A DNA stretch of 36,492 nt from positions 1 to 36,492 of the IMG/VR virus record IMGVR_UViG_3300034168_000727. The stretch is one strand, 5' to 3'. Numbering within the stretch: the stretch's first letter is position 1; the number at the start of each line of letters is the position of its first letter. Position numbers and translations under genes: made by a program. The notes below the pieces were generated by a model. The model saw nothing but the letters and a program-made list of their open reading frames with translations. It did not search any database and was not told the origin of the DNA. Positions 13,059 to 21,467 of the stretch are shown here, one piece after another. Source of the DNA: a virus.

Positions 13059-15809
13059 ATGGCGGACGTATCAGTCGAATTTGGGGCCAGTGACACTGGC
13101 CTAGCGCAAACGCTCAAGAACATTCAAAGCGAGCTTGCGACTTTAGACGCGCAGCAGAAAACTACGGCGATGTCGGCTGAAGAATTTCAAAAGTCTCTCA
13201 GCAAAATAAAGCAACTGGAAGGGCTGGAGACAAAAATCCAGAACATGGCAACAGCTACAACGGATGCAGGCACAGCCGCATCCGCTGCGTCGCCGAAGGT
13301 GGACGAACTCGGCAACTCGGCAAACAACGCCGGAAACAAGGCGGAAAATTCCGCAGGGATGTTCGACGCAAGCTTTACTAAAATTGCAGCAGCCTTCACG
13401 GTTGGGAATCTTGCGGCAAAGGGATTCGAAGCGATCATCGACGGTGTTTTCTCTGCAGGCCGAGCGATAGTCGATGGCTTCGGCCAAGCGCTTGATCTCG
13501 GAGGACGGCTCTCGGAACTTAGCGCAAGAACCGGCGAGACAGCAGGGAATTTGTTGGTGCTTGAAACGGCATTCAAGAATGCCGGCCTGTCTGGAGATCA
13601 GGTGGGCACGGTGATTAATAAACTCCAAAACTTCATGCAGGACGCTGCGAACGGTGGCGATAAGCAGAAGGCAGCGATGGATAATCTCGGCGTCTCGCTT
13701 TCCGCACTTGCAGGCAAGACACCCACCCAACAGATGGAAGTCTTTGCTGCGAAAATCGCAGCCATCGAAGACCCAACAGCACGCGCAGCGGCAGCATCCG
13801 AAGTGTTCGGCGACAAACTGGGCGGCAAGTTGCTTCCACTTTTGACTCAGTTTTCTCCGAGCCTGACGGATGCAGAGGGTAAGGTGGGATCGCTTGCGTC
13901 GGTCATGGACGAGCACGCGGGAACGTTCGACACTTTCGGAGAAAGCGTTGATGCGGTAAAGGGCAAATTCGCAGCATTCGCGGCAGGCATTCTTAGCGAA
14001 ACAATCCCGGCCTTGCAGGATTTGGGCAGTGAGATGGAGAATGTGGATGCTGCTGGGCTTGGGCAAAAAATTGGGTCTGCACTGAATGCACCTTTACAAG
14101 ACCTCAACGGTCTCGTGACGGATGCTAAACTTTTGCTCGATGGTTTGGCCTTTGCGGAACAACAGGCTGCGGAAGACACTGGTGCGCTCGGCGCGACGTA
14201 TGATACAACGCAGGGTGCCTTGGCATCATTTAATAATGGACTGTTTGATGCTCTTGCATATTTAACGCCGTTTGATGAGAGCGTTGAGTCTCTTCGCGAA
14301 ACATTTGTTGGATACAGAAAAGACCAAGATGGTGCAATCGTTGGAATGGGTGATCTTGGCGACGCCGCTGCTACAGCCGCACCCATACTAGACGCGACAG
14401 CTACAGCAGCAGATGGCGTGGCTACATCGCTGAATGCTATCGGCGGAGATAGCGGCGGCGCGTTTGCTAGTATCAACGAAGGCGCCACAACATTTAAATC
14501 CTTGATCGACGATGGCAAGGTATCCCTGAGCGACATGACCGGGGAGATTGGCTCTCAAATCCCGCTGACGACACAGCACGCGGAAATAATGGGAGAAATC
14601 AACGTCTCGCTCGGCGAGGCGAACGAAAAGGCAGGCGAACAATTAAATACGATTGAACAGCAAATAACAGCCGAACAGGAGAGGAATAATAAAATTGCTG
14701 CGCGGCAAGCGGACTCACTTGCTGAAATCATCGCACAAAACGAGATCAATGCAGCGCTGGCCGTAGGTAATACTACCCTAGCCGCTAGTCTGGAAACAAA
14801 AAAGCAGCATGCAGATTTGACGGAAAAAATAATGAAGGACACCGGGCTGTCCCGAGAGGAGGCTGAAAAGCTTGCCACAGAAACGGTCAATGTTGCTGAC
14901 GCCGCGCAGAAGGCAAAAAACCATGCTGCCGGACTAAAAACTAACCTTACCAATGCAACAACCGAAGCGGGCACAGTGCAGGAGGCCGTCAAGAAAATCG
15001 CTCAAGAGAAGATGGACGGCAGCGCCAAGGCGCTTAATGCCGCGCTAGTAGAGTCCCGAACAAAGCTTGGCGAAATGAAGGATTTTATCGGGGTGGATAT
15101 GTCCCAAATGAGCATCGAAGACATCATTAAAAAGCTCGGGCTCGATGTTGATAAAATGGCGACGCAGGAGACCAAGATTAAAGCCATCAACGCGGCTGTG
15201 CAGGCGATTGCTGACATGAAGGTGACAGACATCACGCCAACGGTTGATGAGATTGGCGTAAACAACAAGTTGCAGGCCGTCCAAACGGCTCTAGCAAACA
15301 TTAACGCTCCGACGGTCACGCCAGCTATCGGGAGCGTCTCAGGCGGGGTCGCTACGGCAAACACTGAGCTTGATGGGATAAAAACGCCAGACGTTACGCC
15401 ATCCGTAAACGAATCAGATTTAAATCAAACGGTTGCTGATGCAAAAAATACGCTCGAAACTGGGCTCGCAAGCGTAGCCGCCGTAGTAACTGTAACGGTA
15501 GACGGCACATCGCTGCAGAATGTGCGGGATGAGCTAGAAGCAACTGCCACCGACGTGCCGATGACAGTCAAGGCCGATCAGGCCCAAATCGACAGTGCTG
15601 TAGGAGCCCTGCAAGCCGAGATCACAAACAACTTCACAGGTGGCGAAGGTGGCGAAGGTGGCGAAGGTGGCAACGGTGGCAACGGTGGAGCGGGCGGGGC
15701 TGGCGGCGACGCTATTGCCGACGTAACGTCGATTACATCGATTCTCAACGGCTGGACCGACATTATTTCAACGATCCGGGACAGGCTCCCGATAACGGCG
15801 CTCGCATAA
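13059..15809 (+). CDS. Tape measure protein
   Basis: A 916-residue protein, the longest gene in the window, placed directly after the tail chaperone and neck genes. It is Ala/Asp/Thr-rich and mostly helical, with coiled-coil-like segments (residues 1-90 and about 530-650). A hydrophobic stretch around residues 107-150 (FTVGNLAAKGFEAIIDGVF) is of the kind that may insert into the host membrane. At about 0.15 nm per residue the tail would be near 137 nm, which is a family rule of thumb and not a measurement. Residues about 720-860 carry repeated VTPxxxE/VTP units, and residues 861-883 are a glycine triplet array. No lytic transglycosylase or peptidase domain was recognised. Confidence 0.9.
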   Translation: MADVSVEFGASDTGLAQTLKNIQSELATLDAQQKTTAMSAEEFQKSLSKIKQLEGLETKIQNMATATTDAGTAASAASPKVDELGNSANNAGNKAENSAGMFDASFTKIAAAFTVGNLAAKGFEAIIDGVFSAGRAIVDGFGQALDLGGRLSELSARTGETAGNLLVLETAFKNAGLSGDQVGTVINKLQNFMQDAANGGDKQKAAMDNLGVSLSALAGKTPTQQMEVFAAKIAAIEDPTARAAAASEVFGDKLGGKLLPLLTQFSPSLTDAEGKVGSLASVMDEHAGTFDTFGESVDAVKGKFAAFAAGILSETIPALQDLGSEMENVDAAGLGQKIGSALNAPLQDLNGLVTDAKLLLDGLAFAEQQAAEDTGALGATYDTTQGALASFNNGLFDALAYLTPFDESVESLRETFVGYRKDQDGAIVGMGDLGDAAATAAPILDATATAADGVATSLNAIGGDSGGAFASINEGATTFKSLIDDGKVSLSDMTGEIGSQIPLTTQHAEIMGEINVSLGEANEKAGEQLNTIEQQITAEQERNNKIAARQADSLAEIIAQNEINAALAVGNTTLAASLETKKQHADLTEKIMKDTGLSREEAEKLATETVNVADAAQKAKNHAAGLKTNLTNATTEAGTVQEAVKKIAQEKMDGSAKALNAALVESRTKLGEMKDFIGVDMSQMSIEDIIKKLGLDVDKMATQETKIKAINAAVQAIADMKVTDITPTVDEIGVNNKLQAVQTALANINAPTVTPAIGSVSGGVATANTELDGIKTPDVTPSVNESDLNQTVADAKNTLETGLASVAAVVTVTVDGTSLQNVRDELEATATDVPMTVKADQAQIDSAVGALQAEITNNFTGGEGGEGGEGGNGGNGGAGGAGGDAIADVTSITSILNGWTDIISTIRDRLPITALA
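15639..15707 (+). repeat. Glycine-triplet tandem repeat near the C-terminus of the tape measure protein
   Basis: Twenty-three codons reading GGE three times, GGN twice, GGA twice and a final GG, built on a 9-bp unit GGTGGCGAA. It looks like a young slippage array and would form a flexible hinge before the last 33 residues of the protein. Copy number may vary between strains. Confidence 0.85.
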
Positions 15810-15814
15810 AAATT

Positions 15815-16516
15815 ATGGCATATCAAATTATTAAAAGCGGAAGTGCGAAGAGATGGATAAAACAACCTAATCGACTCGTAAAAACATTTCCGAGCGGGTT
15901 GTGCATGATCCAACAGGACTATATCGCCGACCGCAACTTTATTAGCTACGAGGACTTCAGGGAGGGTGATATATTGTCTCCAGAGGACTCGAATCCATGT
16001 ATTAACAACGCATACATTTTCCCTGCGCCCGACTATCAGGATATGGGAAATGGCTTTGTTAAATGCACGGTTGTTGCGTATGGGCGGGTAAATACAACGG
16101 GCAATGTATTTGTTTCAAAAATCCTTTCAAACTTCAGTTATTTTTATTATCGTTATTTTGAGGAAGGAGATGATTATTTTGAAGATGTTGCCACTCGCTC
16201 GGGATTTTTGGATGTTGAAATAAAAAAAATAGTAATCGCCCCAGGCGAGACTATTAATTTCCAGCCAAGCAATATTTTAAATATTTATCTTGAGGACGGA
16301 ACAAAATTACCTTTACGTTTCCTAAATACTACCGTGCGACCATCGCAGGCCGGCATTTCTACCGAAGATCGAGATGAATATCTTATAAATACGAATATTA
16401 CGAGCAGGCTTAATAGTTATGATGAGCAAAGCTATGGATTTTTTAAGGAAGTAACGATCGCCATAATTGCTTCTACAAACGCATCCGGTGTAACCTTTAG
16501 TTATTCATTTGCATGA
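15815..16516 (+). CDS. Hypothetical tail protein, AT-rich
   Basis: A 233-residue protein starting 5 nt after the tape measure stop behind AAAAATT. No family was recognised. It is rich in aromatic residues (YFYYRYFEEGDDYFED near residue 115) and ends in a strand pair (VTIAIIASTNASGVTFSYSF). The pattern VKCTVVAYGRVNTTGN and a later NITSRLNSYDEQSYGFF suggests beta sheets. It occupies the place of distal tail or baseplate hub genes. Codon use is clearly more A/T-rich than the tape measure gene, as in the next two genes, which suggests a different origin from the surrounding tail genes. Confidence 0.7.
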   Translation: MAYQIIKSGSAKRWIKQPNRLVKTFPSGLCMIQQDYIADRNFISYEDFREGDILSPEDSNPCINNAYIFPAPDYQDMGNGFVKCTVVAYGRVNTTGNVFVSKILSNFSYFYYRYFEEGDDYFEDVATRSGFLDVEIKKIVIAPGETINFQPSNILNIYLEDGTKLPLRFLNTTVRPSQAGISTEDRDEYLINTNITSRLNSYDEQSYGFFKEVTIAIIASTNASGVTFSYSFA

Positions 16517-16902
16517 ATCAGTTTCCAATTAATTTTGAAACGTTAGCCCAATCCGGCGGAAATCCTGCTGCGGGAGGCTACCCCTATCAAATTAAGGGGG
16601 CCGATCTAATGCGCGACTTTGTATTTGCTGCACTTGATGCGGATGCCAGTTTAATTGACAACACTCTAGGCCAATTTGGCTACCCTCAACGAAAACTTAA
16701 AATCCCCGCCTTGCCAGGCTCCGGCACCTACGTGCTCGACTCGACTGACGGAGTGTTGAGTTGGGGGACCGGGACCGGCGGAAACACACGAGAATATATT
16801 GTTGCTATCAATGGCACGCTTTACAGAGAGGGGTTCCAATGTGCGACGCAAAATGCCGCCGGGGAACAATACCCCATAGAAATTCCCATAGAAACCACAT
16901 AA
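16513..16902 (+). CDS. Hypothetical small tail-region protein
   Basis: A 129-residue protein overlapping the previous stop by 4 nt. The N-terminus MNQFPINFETLAQSGGN leads into AGGYPYQIKGADLMRDFVFA and a C-terminal beta part (GTYVLDSTDGVLSWGTGTGG, then YIVAINGTLYREGF). The 'Y-V-L-x-S-x-x-G-x-L-x-W' strand resembles short fibre modules in phage tail proteins, recalled rather than checked. A small fibre attachment or chaperone role is possible from its place between two tail genes. Confidence 0.65.
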   Translation: MNQFPINFETLAQSGGNPAAGGYPYQIKGADLMRDFVFAALDADASLIDNTLGQFGYPQRKLKIPALPGSGTYVLDSTDGVLSWGTGTGGNTREYIVAINGTLYREGFQCATQNAAGEQYPIEIPIETT

Positions 16903-16906
16903 TTTT

Positions 16907-17623
16907 ATGGGACAAAGAGTAGCTTTTGGGACAAGGCAGGATAATTTTGCAATAAATTTCCAAAAGTTTAACTATTCTGGATTTAGTGGGTTCCCGTTTG
17001 CATTTTTTACAAAAGAAGAGACAGAAGAATATTACGAGAGAACTGACTTTTTGGGAGAAAGCGGAAGCCCTTATCCATTTGAATTTACATTGGATGAATT
17101 AGCTGAATTCTGGTGGAGGATTAAAAAAATTGATACTGGATCAATAACCTTCCCAGGAGATGATGATTTGATTCCAGAGTTTACAGTTTCTGGAACCATT
17201 GATTCTTATGAAGAAGAGATTCAATTGGTAGAGGAATTATCAAAAGAATTCCGTAAAAAATTTGATGATGCCTTCATATCTGAGGAGGAACCGCAGTCAG
17301 TAGTATTAAGTTTAACGAATGCAGACATAAATTGCGTTTTTCACAATGAAAAATATTATCCGTTTTTTTATTTTGCTATGTATGGTTTTGAGGGCGACTT
17401 ACAGCTACTTGGAACAGTGTCAGGATTCTTTAGTGATCTTGAAACCCCCATTGGAACGCTGACATATAAGGAAAAATCAACAACTCTTTACTCTTATTTT
17501 GAATCGGAGACAGCGGTAAATATTGATCTTACTCCGTCCGAATATTATGCCTACGCGGCAACCGATGGTTCCCCGATCTACAACACGACAACCGGCGAGA
17601 GGTTGCAAGACCCCAGAAATTGA
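16907..17623 (+). CDS. Hypothetical tail protein, AT-rich and acidic
   Basis: A 238-residue protein with an AATTTT leader and no Shine-Dalgarno sequence. It is acidic and aromatic (GFPFAFFTKEETEEYYER near residue 35; YYPFFYFAMYGFEGDLQ near 150). No domain was recognised. The C-terminus (SPIYNTTTGERLQDPRN) has the strand-turn look of a fibre connector. It belongs to the AT-rich patch at 15.8-17.6 kb and ends 18 nt before a GC-richer fibre gene. The three genes together take the place where lambda has M, L, K, I and J, but none resembles those. Confidence 0.7.
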   Translation: MGQRVAFGTRQDNFAINFQKFNYSGFSGFPFAFFTKEETEEYYERTDFLGESGSPYPFEFTLDELAEFWWRIKKIDTGSITFPGDDDLIPEFTVSGTIDSYEEEIQLVEELSKEFRKKFDDAFISEEEPQSVVLSLTNADINCVFHNEKYYPFFYFAMYGFEGDLQLLGTVSGFFSDLETPIGTLTYKEKSTTLYSYFESETAVNIDLTPSEYYAYAATDGSPIYNTTTGERLQDPRN

Positions 17624-17625
17624 CA
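17620..17625 (+). promoter_or_regulatory. TTGACA element 16 nt before the tail fibre gene
   Basis: TTGACA contains the TGA stop of the preceding gene and lies 16 nt before the ATG at 17642. The leader (CTCCCCCAAAATAAT) has the C-rich then A-rich look seen before several other late starts. Confidence 0.35.
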
Positions 17626-17641
17626 ACTCCCCCAAAATAAT

Positions 17642-19249
17642 ATGGCACGTGACCTTTTCATCGATCTCACCAACAACCGTCTCGCTGCGAGCGAGACAAA
17701 CCTAGCACCCGCCGGAAGCGTCCGGTTTACAAAGGGAGACAATGGCGCGTTCAACCTTTATTTTTTGCAAGCAACCGGAGTTATCAACCAGCCGTTCACG
17801 GTTGTCGATAAGAGCACGTCAAGCATCAAGTTCGGCATCGGCTCACGGCTTGCCACACCGGAGACAGGCACTTACTCGCTCACGTTTGGCGGAGATACGA
17901 CAACGGGACTCGATGCAGCGGTTACAGCAGGCCAGATCCAAAGCGCCTTAAACGGGCTCTCAGCGATATCTAGCGCGGGAGGAGTAACGGTGACCGGAGA
18001 ACTCGCAGATCACTTTACCGTCCGCTTTGCAACCGCCGGGACTCGCGGCAGCATTACCGCCGACGTCTCGCAATTGATCCCCGATACGGTTGCGGTTATC
18101 GACGAGCGCATCGCGGGCAGCGCAAGCACAAAGGAGGTTCAGGAGATCCAACTCCGGCTCACGCCTGCTGTCTATCAAGCCACATGGACCGATCTCTCAA
18201 CAACCGTCACCGCGACGGTTGCTACCACAGTAACCGGCAGCAGCCTAAACAACGAAGTCCAGCGGCTCTCGTTTTCGCAAGAGCCGTTCGCAGGCGATTA
18301 CCGCCTGACGGCGCCTAGCTCGTCCATCACGATCGGTTCGCTCGTCACGGCAGGTGTTTTCATCACGCCAGCGAACCACGGACTTATCACCAATCAGCCC
18401 GTGACTCTCACGGCATTCAGCGCGCTCACAGGCTATTCAAACGGGCAGCAGTATTTTGTTCGCACGATCCCCGAAGCAACACAGTTCACGGTCTCTGTTA
18501 CGGCAGGCGGCACCGCATTAACAGGCACGGCAACGACGGGCAACGTTCTCACGACGCTCCGCCAAACGTCGCCTATCGCTGCCAACGGTAGCGCGGCAGA
18601 TATCGAGTCCGCCCTTGCCGCTCTCGACTCTATCGGTGCAGGCGGCGCGACAGTCTCGGGCATCCAGGGCGAATATTTCGACATCGCGTTCGGCGGCCAA
18701 AAGGGCTACAGCGACCAGCCAACGCTTACCGTCCAAAGCGGCCTGAGCGCCAAGCCCGGCAAAACGGCAGACGTAAACTTCGCAACGTTCGCGCTGCGCG
18801 ATCTTGTCGGAAACAACTCCACCGTTGATCTCGATCTTGAGATCGAACTCACGGAGGGCGGAACTCGCCAGACGGTTATTCTAAGCGGGTGCACGGTTGC
18901 GGAGGAGCTGATCGACACGGCGGCGTTCTCGCCGGTGCCGCAGTTCTCGCTCCCGATCAACACTGTTTCGGTTACAGCCTACACACTCGCGCTCTCAGAC
19001 GCTTACGGACTCATTAACGCAACAACAGGCATGACGATCACCGTGCCGCCTAATACATCGGTGCCGTTCCCCACAGGCTCTCAGGTGCTGCTCTACCGCT
19101 CGGCGGTGAGTGGTGTGGCGATCACGGCAGGCTCGGGCGTTACGATCAACTCGCCGGGCGGGGCGGATGAGATAGCGCTTCAACACTCGATTGGAACTCT
19201 GATCAAGATCGGAACAAACAATTGGGTTCTTGGAGGAGATATTTTGTGA
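17642..19249 (+). CDS. Tail fibre/receptor-binding-type protein
   Basis: A 535-residue, Thr/Ser/Gly-rich beta protein. Two copies of a repeat are visible, near residues 83-150 and 305-365, each with a GQIQSALNGL / ADIESALAAL helix followed by a glycine turn and a strand ending FTVRFA / FDIAFGG. Between them are Ig-like strands. The C-terminal part (residues about 438-535) has MTITVPPNTSVPFPTGSQV and ends GTLIKIGTNNWVLGGDIL, a pattern that I know from the C-termini of many tail fibres and baseplate proteins. This is the first gene after the AT-rich patch and is followed by a LamG-type adhesin. A host-recognition role is likely but the receptor is unknown. Confidence 0.82.
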   Translation: MARDLFIDLTNNRLAASETNLAPAGSVRFTKGDNGAFNLYFLQATGVINQPFTVVDKSTSSIKFGIGSRLATPETGTYSLTFGGDTTTGLDAAVTAGQIQSALNGLSAISSAGGVTVTGELADHFTVRFATAGTRGSITADVSQLIPDTVAVIDERIAGSASTKEVQEIQLRLTPAVYQATWTDLSTTVTATVATTVTGSSLNNEVQRLSFSQEPFAGDYRLTAPSSSITIGSLVTAGVFITPANHGLITNQPVTLTAFSALTGYSNGQQYFVRTIPEATQFTVSVTAGGTALTGTATTGNVLTTLRQTSPIAANGSAADIESALAALDSIGAGGATVSGIQGEYFDIAFGGQKGYSDQPTLTVQSGLSAKPGKTADVNFATFALRDLVGNNSTVDLDLEIELTEGGTRQTVILSGCTVAEELIDTAAFSPVPQFSLPINTVSVTAYTLALSDAYGLINATTGMTITVPPNTSVPFPTGSQVLLYRSAVSGVAITAGSGVTINSPGGADEIALQHSIGTLIKIGTNNWVLGGDIL

Positions 19250-19941
19250 TCCTTGGATTTTCTGCACTTCAACGAACAGGGCTGCGTGATGGGCTGCTTG
19301 CTTTCTATAGATTAAGCAACACAAGCGACTCGTCTGGGCGTGGGAATACGCTGACAAATGATGGCGATCCTATGGTTGCCTTTGTTGCTGGCAAGATTGG
19401 AAATGCCGCAGAATTTGATGGTTTTAATTACCTAGAAACTGAGTCTGTAGATTTAACAGGACTAACTGCTTTGACTGTTTGTTTTTGGGTTCAGCATGAA
19501 GATCAAGAAGCGGAGACTCTTAATGAGGTGGCGGGCGATTGGGCTGCTGGAGTTGGTCCAATTATTATTGCTTTTGGTGGGCTTGGGCAATTTGGATTAT
19601 ATGGATACTCAACCTTAGGCATAAGAATAAATACAAGCGTCGATGATTTTACAGTAATTGACCCAACCGATCGAAACTCAGATTGGAGATTTATCGCTAT
19701 TAGATACACCGGAACAAGCCTGCAGCTTCGCACGAATAACGGGGCGTATACGACAACGGTTGTTACAGGGGCTCCGGCCCTTGATTTCAGCAATGGCTAT
19801 TTTAGACTTGGGGACGGAGGTGATGAGGTCCCGCTTGCTGGCGCAGATAAGCTTGACGCTTTCGGCATCTGGAACCGTGCTCTCTCCGACGGAGAAATTG
19901 ACGCTCTTTACAATAACGGAACAGGCCGAGAACTACCATGA
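19246..19941 (+). CDS. LamG/concanavalin A-like adhesin
   Basis: A 231-residue protein starting at GTG 19246, overlapping the fibre stop (GTGA), with a strong GGAGGAGA Shine-Dalgarno 7-8 nt upstream that lies within the fibre's last codons. The upstream TTG at 19222 was rejected for that reason. The domain signature is GLLAFYRLSNTSDSSGRGN at residues 16-34, an FDGFNYLE strand near 57-64, then ALTVCFWVQH, and a closing DAFGIWNRALSDGEIDALYN, all typical of Laminin_G_3 jelly-roll domains. Such domains bind carbohydrate and often form receptor-binding tips. It is more AT-rich than the fibre gene before it, so it may be a swapped adhesin module. Confidence 0.82.
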   Translation: MILGFSALQRTGLRDGLLAFYRLSNTSDSSGRGNTLTNDGDPMVAFVAGKIGNAAEFDGFNYLETESVDLTGLTALTVCFWVQHEDQEAETLNEVAGDWAAGVGPIIIAFGGLGQFGLYGYSTLGIRINTSVDDFTVIDPTDRNSDWRFIAIRYTGTSLQLRTNNGAYTTTVVTGAPALDFSNGYFRLGDGGDEVPLAGADKLDAFGIWNRALSDGEIDALYNNGTGRELP

Positions 19942-20111
19942 CCGACCACCCTTATTTTTCCGGCCTTCTCGGCACTAGCGCATCGTTCGGCGGTGTGTTT
20001 GTCTCTCTCCTCCCCCACATCGAAACCGGCATCCGCATCGCTTCGCTCTCTGTAGGGCTCGCGGTCGGGATCGCCACACTCATACACATGGTCAAACAAC
20101 TCCGAAAATGA
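19938..20111 (+). CDS. Small membrane protein, holin candidate 1
   Basis: A 57-residue protein overlapping the adhesin stop by 4 nt. Two hydrophobic segments are seen, about residues 8-25 (SGLLGTSASFGGVFVSLL) and 32-51 (IRIASLSVGLAVGIATLIH), separated by PHIETG, with a basic C-terminus (VKQLRK). Size, hairpin topology and position just before another holin-like gene and an endolysin suggest a holin or antiholin. Confidence 0.7.
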   Translation: MTDHPYFSGLLGTSASFGGVFVSLLPHIETGIRIASLSVGLAVGIATLIHMVKQLRK

Positions 20112-20287
20112 AAACTATAATCGACTCCCTGTTAGGTAAGCTCCGCGAAAGCTCCACTTGGACTGGCCTTGCCACCCTGTTGGCGCTGGCCGGCATTGTC
20201 ATCGATCCGGATCAGCTCGCGGCTGTAGGCTCATTAGTCATCGCGCTGATCGGTCTCTACGACGTTTTTCGGAAGGAGAAAAAATGA
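20108..20287 (+). CDS. Putative holin, holin candidate 2
   Basis: A 59-residue protein overlapping the previous gene by 4 nt. It has the pattern 'SSTWTGLATLLALAGIVIDP', then AAVGSLVIALIGLYDVFRKE, which I recognise from a widespread phage holin-like family ('TTWxGLxxLxGxxGxxxxPe ... AxxGLxEVFRkEK'). Two membrane segments lie at about residues 18-32 and 38-52. It should form pores that let the endolysin reach the cell wall. The gene ends AAGGAGAAAAAATGA, which also provides the Shine-Dalgarno sequence of the next gene. Confidence 0.8.
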   Translation: MKTIIDSLLGKLRESSTWTGLATLLALAGIVIDPDQLAAVGSLVIALIGLYDVFRKEKK

Positions 20288-20475
20288 ACTACGCAACTCT
20301 CGTTCATGGTATGTTTGCGGCGATGATATTCGCTGTCATTTTGCTGCTGACCGGATGCGCGGCCACCTGGCCGACAAAGGCAGGCAACGTGACGCTTTCG
20401 TTTCAGCCGCCGCCAGAGCTGATCTCGCAATACGGCGGGTATCTTTTTAATTCTCCCACCCGCCGAGATAAATGA
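20284..20475 (+). CDS. Small lipoprotein, possible outer-membrane spanin
   Basis: A 63-residue protein with an ATG that overlaps the holin stop and a good Shine-Dalgarno (AAGGAG, 5 nt upstream). Residues 10-24 are a hydrophobic signal followed by the lipobox LLTGC with Cys25. The mature part is short (38 residues) and proline-containing (FQPPPELISQYGGY), as in Rz1-type o-spanins. A separate inner-membrane i-spanin was not seen, so it might be a unimolecular or unrelated lysis lipoprotein. The lipobox and an outer-membrane role would mean a Gram-negative host. Confidence 0.7.
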   Translation: MNYATLVHGMFAAMIFAVILLLTGCAATWPTKAGNVTLSFQPPPELISQYGGYLFNSPTRRDK

Positions 20476-20906
20476 CCCAAGCGCATATCGACTTCCAAAA
20501 GTTGCTCGACCGCCAAGGGATCAAATATTTTAGAGCGAAGGAAGTTCTCACGCTCGGAGCCAGCAATTCTTACCTGCGTTGCAACAGGGTCCCCGCTCGC
20601 GCTCTCTGGGCTGACATCATCCCGACGCTCTACGCTGCGGACGCAATACGCGAGCGGCTCGGAGTGCCGGTGCGCATTATTTCGGCCTACCGAAACGAAA
20701 AATACAACAAGGCTATTGGCGGAGCGCTGCACAGCTACCACGTCAAGTTTATGGCGCTCGATATCATTGCCAAAGTGCCCGTGCCTGAGATCGTGAAGAT
20801 CGCCAAGCAGGTGCGCACAGAGGGCATTTTCTCAGGCGGTATCGGCATCTACGCAGGCTTTGTCCACATCGACTGCAGGGGTAAAAACACAGACTGGCAC
20901 GGGTAG
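20472..20906 (+). CDS. Endolysin, M15-type peptidoglycan peptidase
   Basis: A 144-residue protein overlapping the lipoprotein stop by 4 nt. The M15A/VanY-like signature is clear: SAYRNEKYNKAIGGALHSYH (residues 71-90), then ALDI (D97) and FVHID (H132 and D134). H90, D97 and H132 fit the three zinc ligands of the family. The expected activity is cleavage of the stem peptide (L-Ala-D-Glu or D-Ala-D-Ala bond). It has no signal peptide, so it needs the holin. The usual 'SxHxxGxAxD' is slightly altered here (HSYHVKFMALD), keeping the ligands. Confidence 0.88.
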   Translation: MTQAHIDFQKLLDRQGIKYFRAKEVLTLGASNSYLRCNRVPARALWADIIPTLYAADAIRERLGVPVRIISAYRNEKYNKAIGGALHSYHVKFMALDIIAKVPVPEIVKIAKQVRTEGIFSGGIGIYAGFVHIDCRGKNTDWHG

Positions 20907-21081
20907 GAAACGCCCGCAGAGCCGCTCTGGCATTGGCTGAGTGGGTATGTAAAGCTTTTTTTCGTCTCGGCGGAAAATATATTTTTAAAAAAAAGCTTTT
21001 CAATTTTTTGAGATGTTAGAAGGTCTGCACATCGAAAGAGGGATGAACCCTCCGACGAAGAAACCAAATAGAAATACAAAA
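20907..21081. other. 175-bp non-coding junction between lysis and early genes
   Basis: No gene is supported. It contains a CAGAG/CTCTG mini-hairpin just after the endolysin stop, an AT-rich inverted repeat at 20951-20999, and an A-rich leader into the first early gene. This is the boundary between late and early modules, so transcription should stop and restart here. No promoter could be placed with confidence. Confidence 0.5.
20951..20999 (+). terminator. AT-rich inverted repeat, candidate terminator after the lysis genes
   Basis: Perfect 12-bp arms AAAGCTTTTTTT (20951-20962) and AAAAAAAGCTTT (20988-20999) with a 25-nt loop. The stem is nearly all A:T and the following T-tract is broken (TTCAATTTTTT), so this is a weaker candidate than the one after the capsid gene. 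It could be read on either strand. Confidence 0.4.
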
Positions 21082-21447
21082 ATGAAAATCACAATCGAAC
21101 CAGCTCCTGCAGCTCTCAGCAAATACACTCACTCCGCCCCAGACAGCACAGCCAAAGAATTAGCCGAGAGTATCGCTAAATTAGAGGCCGCAGGATACAC
21201 CGTTTTATCCGCAACCGGGGAGCGCCACTCAGTCCCTAATACATATCGCAGCGCATACAAAATGCTCGCTCCTTATTACGCTTATTGCGGCACGAGCCGC
21301 GAAATTAAAATGGTATCTGCCAAGTTGGAGAACCGGCCACGGGGAGCAGCCATCCCAGCCCACATCATAATCAAAGGCTCGACGACTCCCGCCGGATACC
21401 GCGCGCTATCTAAGAGCAACAACATCGTTGACCTGATCCCAGCCTAA
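21082..21447 (+). CDS. Hypothetical early protein
   Basis: A 121-residue protein, the first gene of the early region. ATG 21082 is preferred over the in-frame ATG at 21013 because it follows the A-rich leader ATAGAAATACAAAA that is repeated before another early gene. The middle part is helical (AKELAESIAKLEAAGYTVLS) and the C-terminal half is beta-like. Nothing was recognised. The first 6 residues (MKITIE) are shared with the next gene product. Confidence 0.65.
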   Translation: MKITIEPAPAALSKYTHSAPDSTAKELAESIAKLEAAGYTVLSATGERHSVPNTYRSAYKMLAPYYAYCGTSREIKMVSAKLENRPRGAAIPAHIIIKGSTTPAGYRALSKSNNIVDLIPA

Positions 21448-21467
21448 AAAATTAACCTACTACAAAA

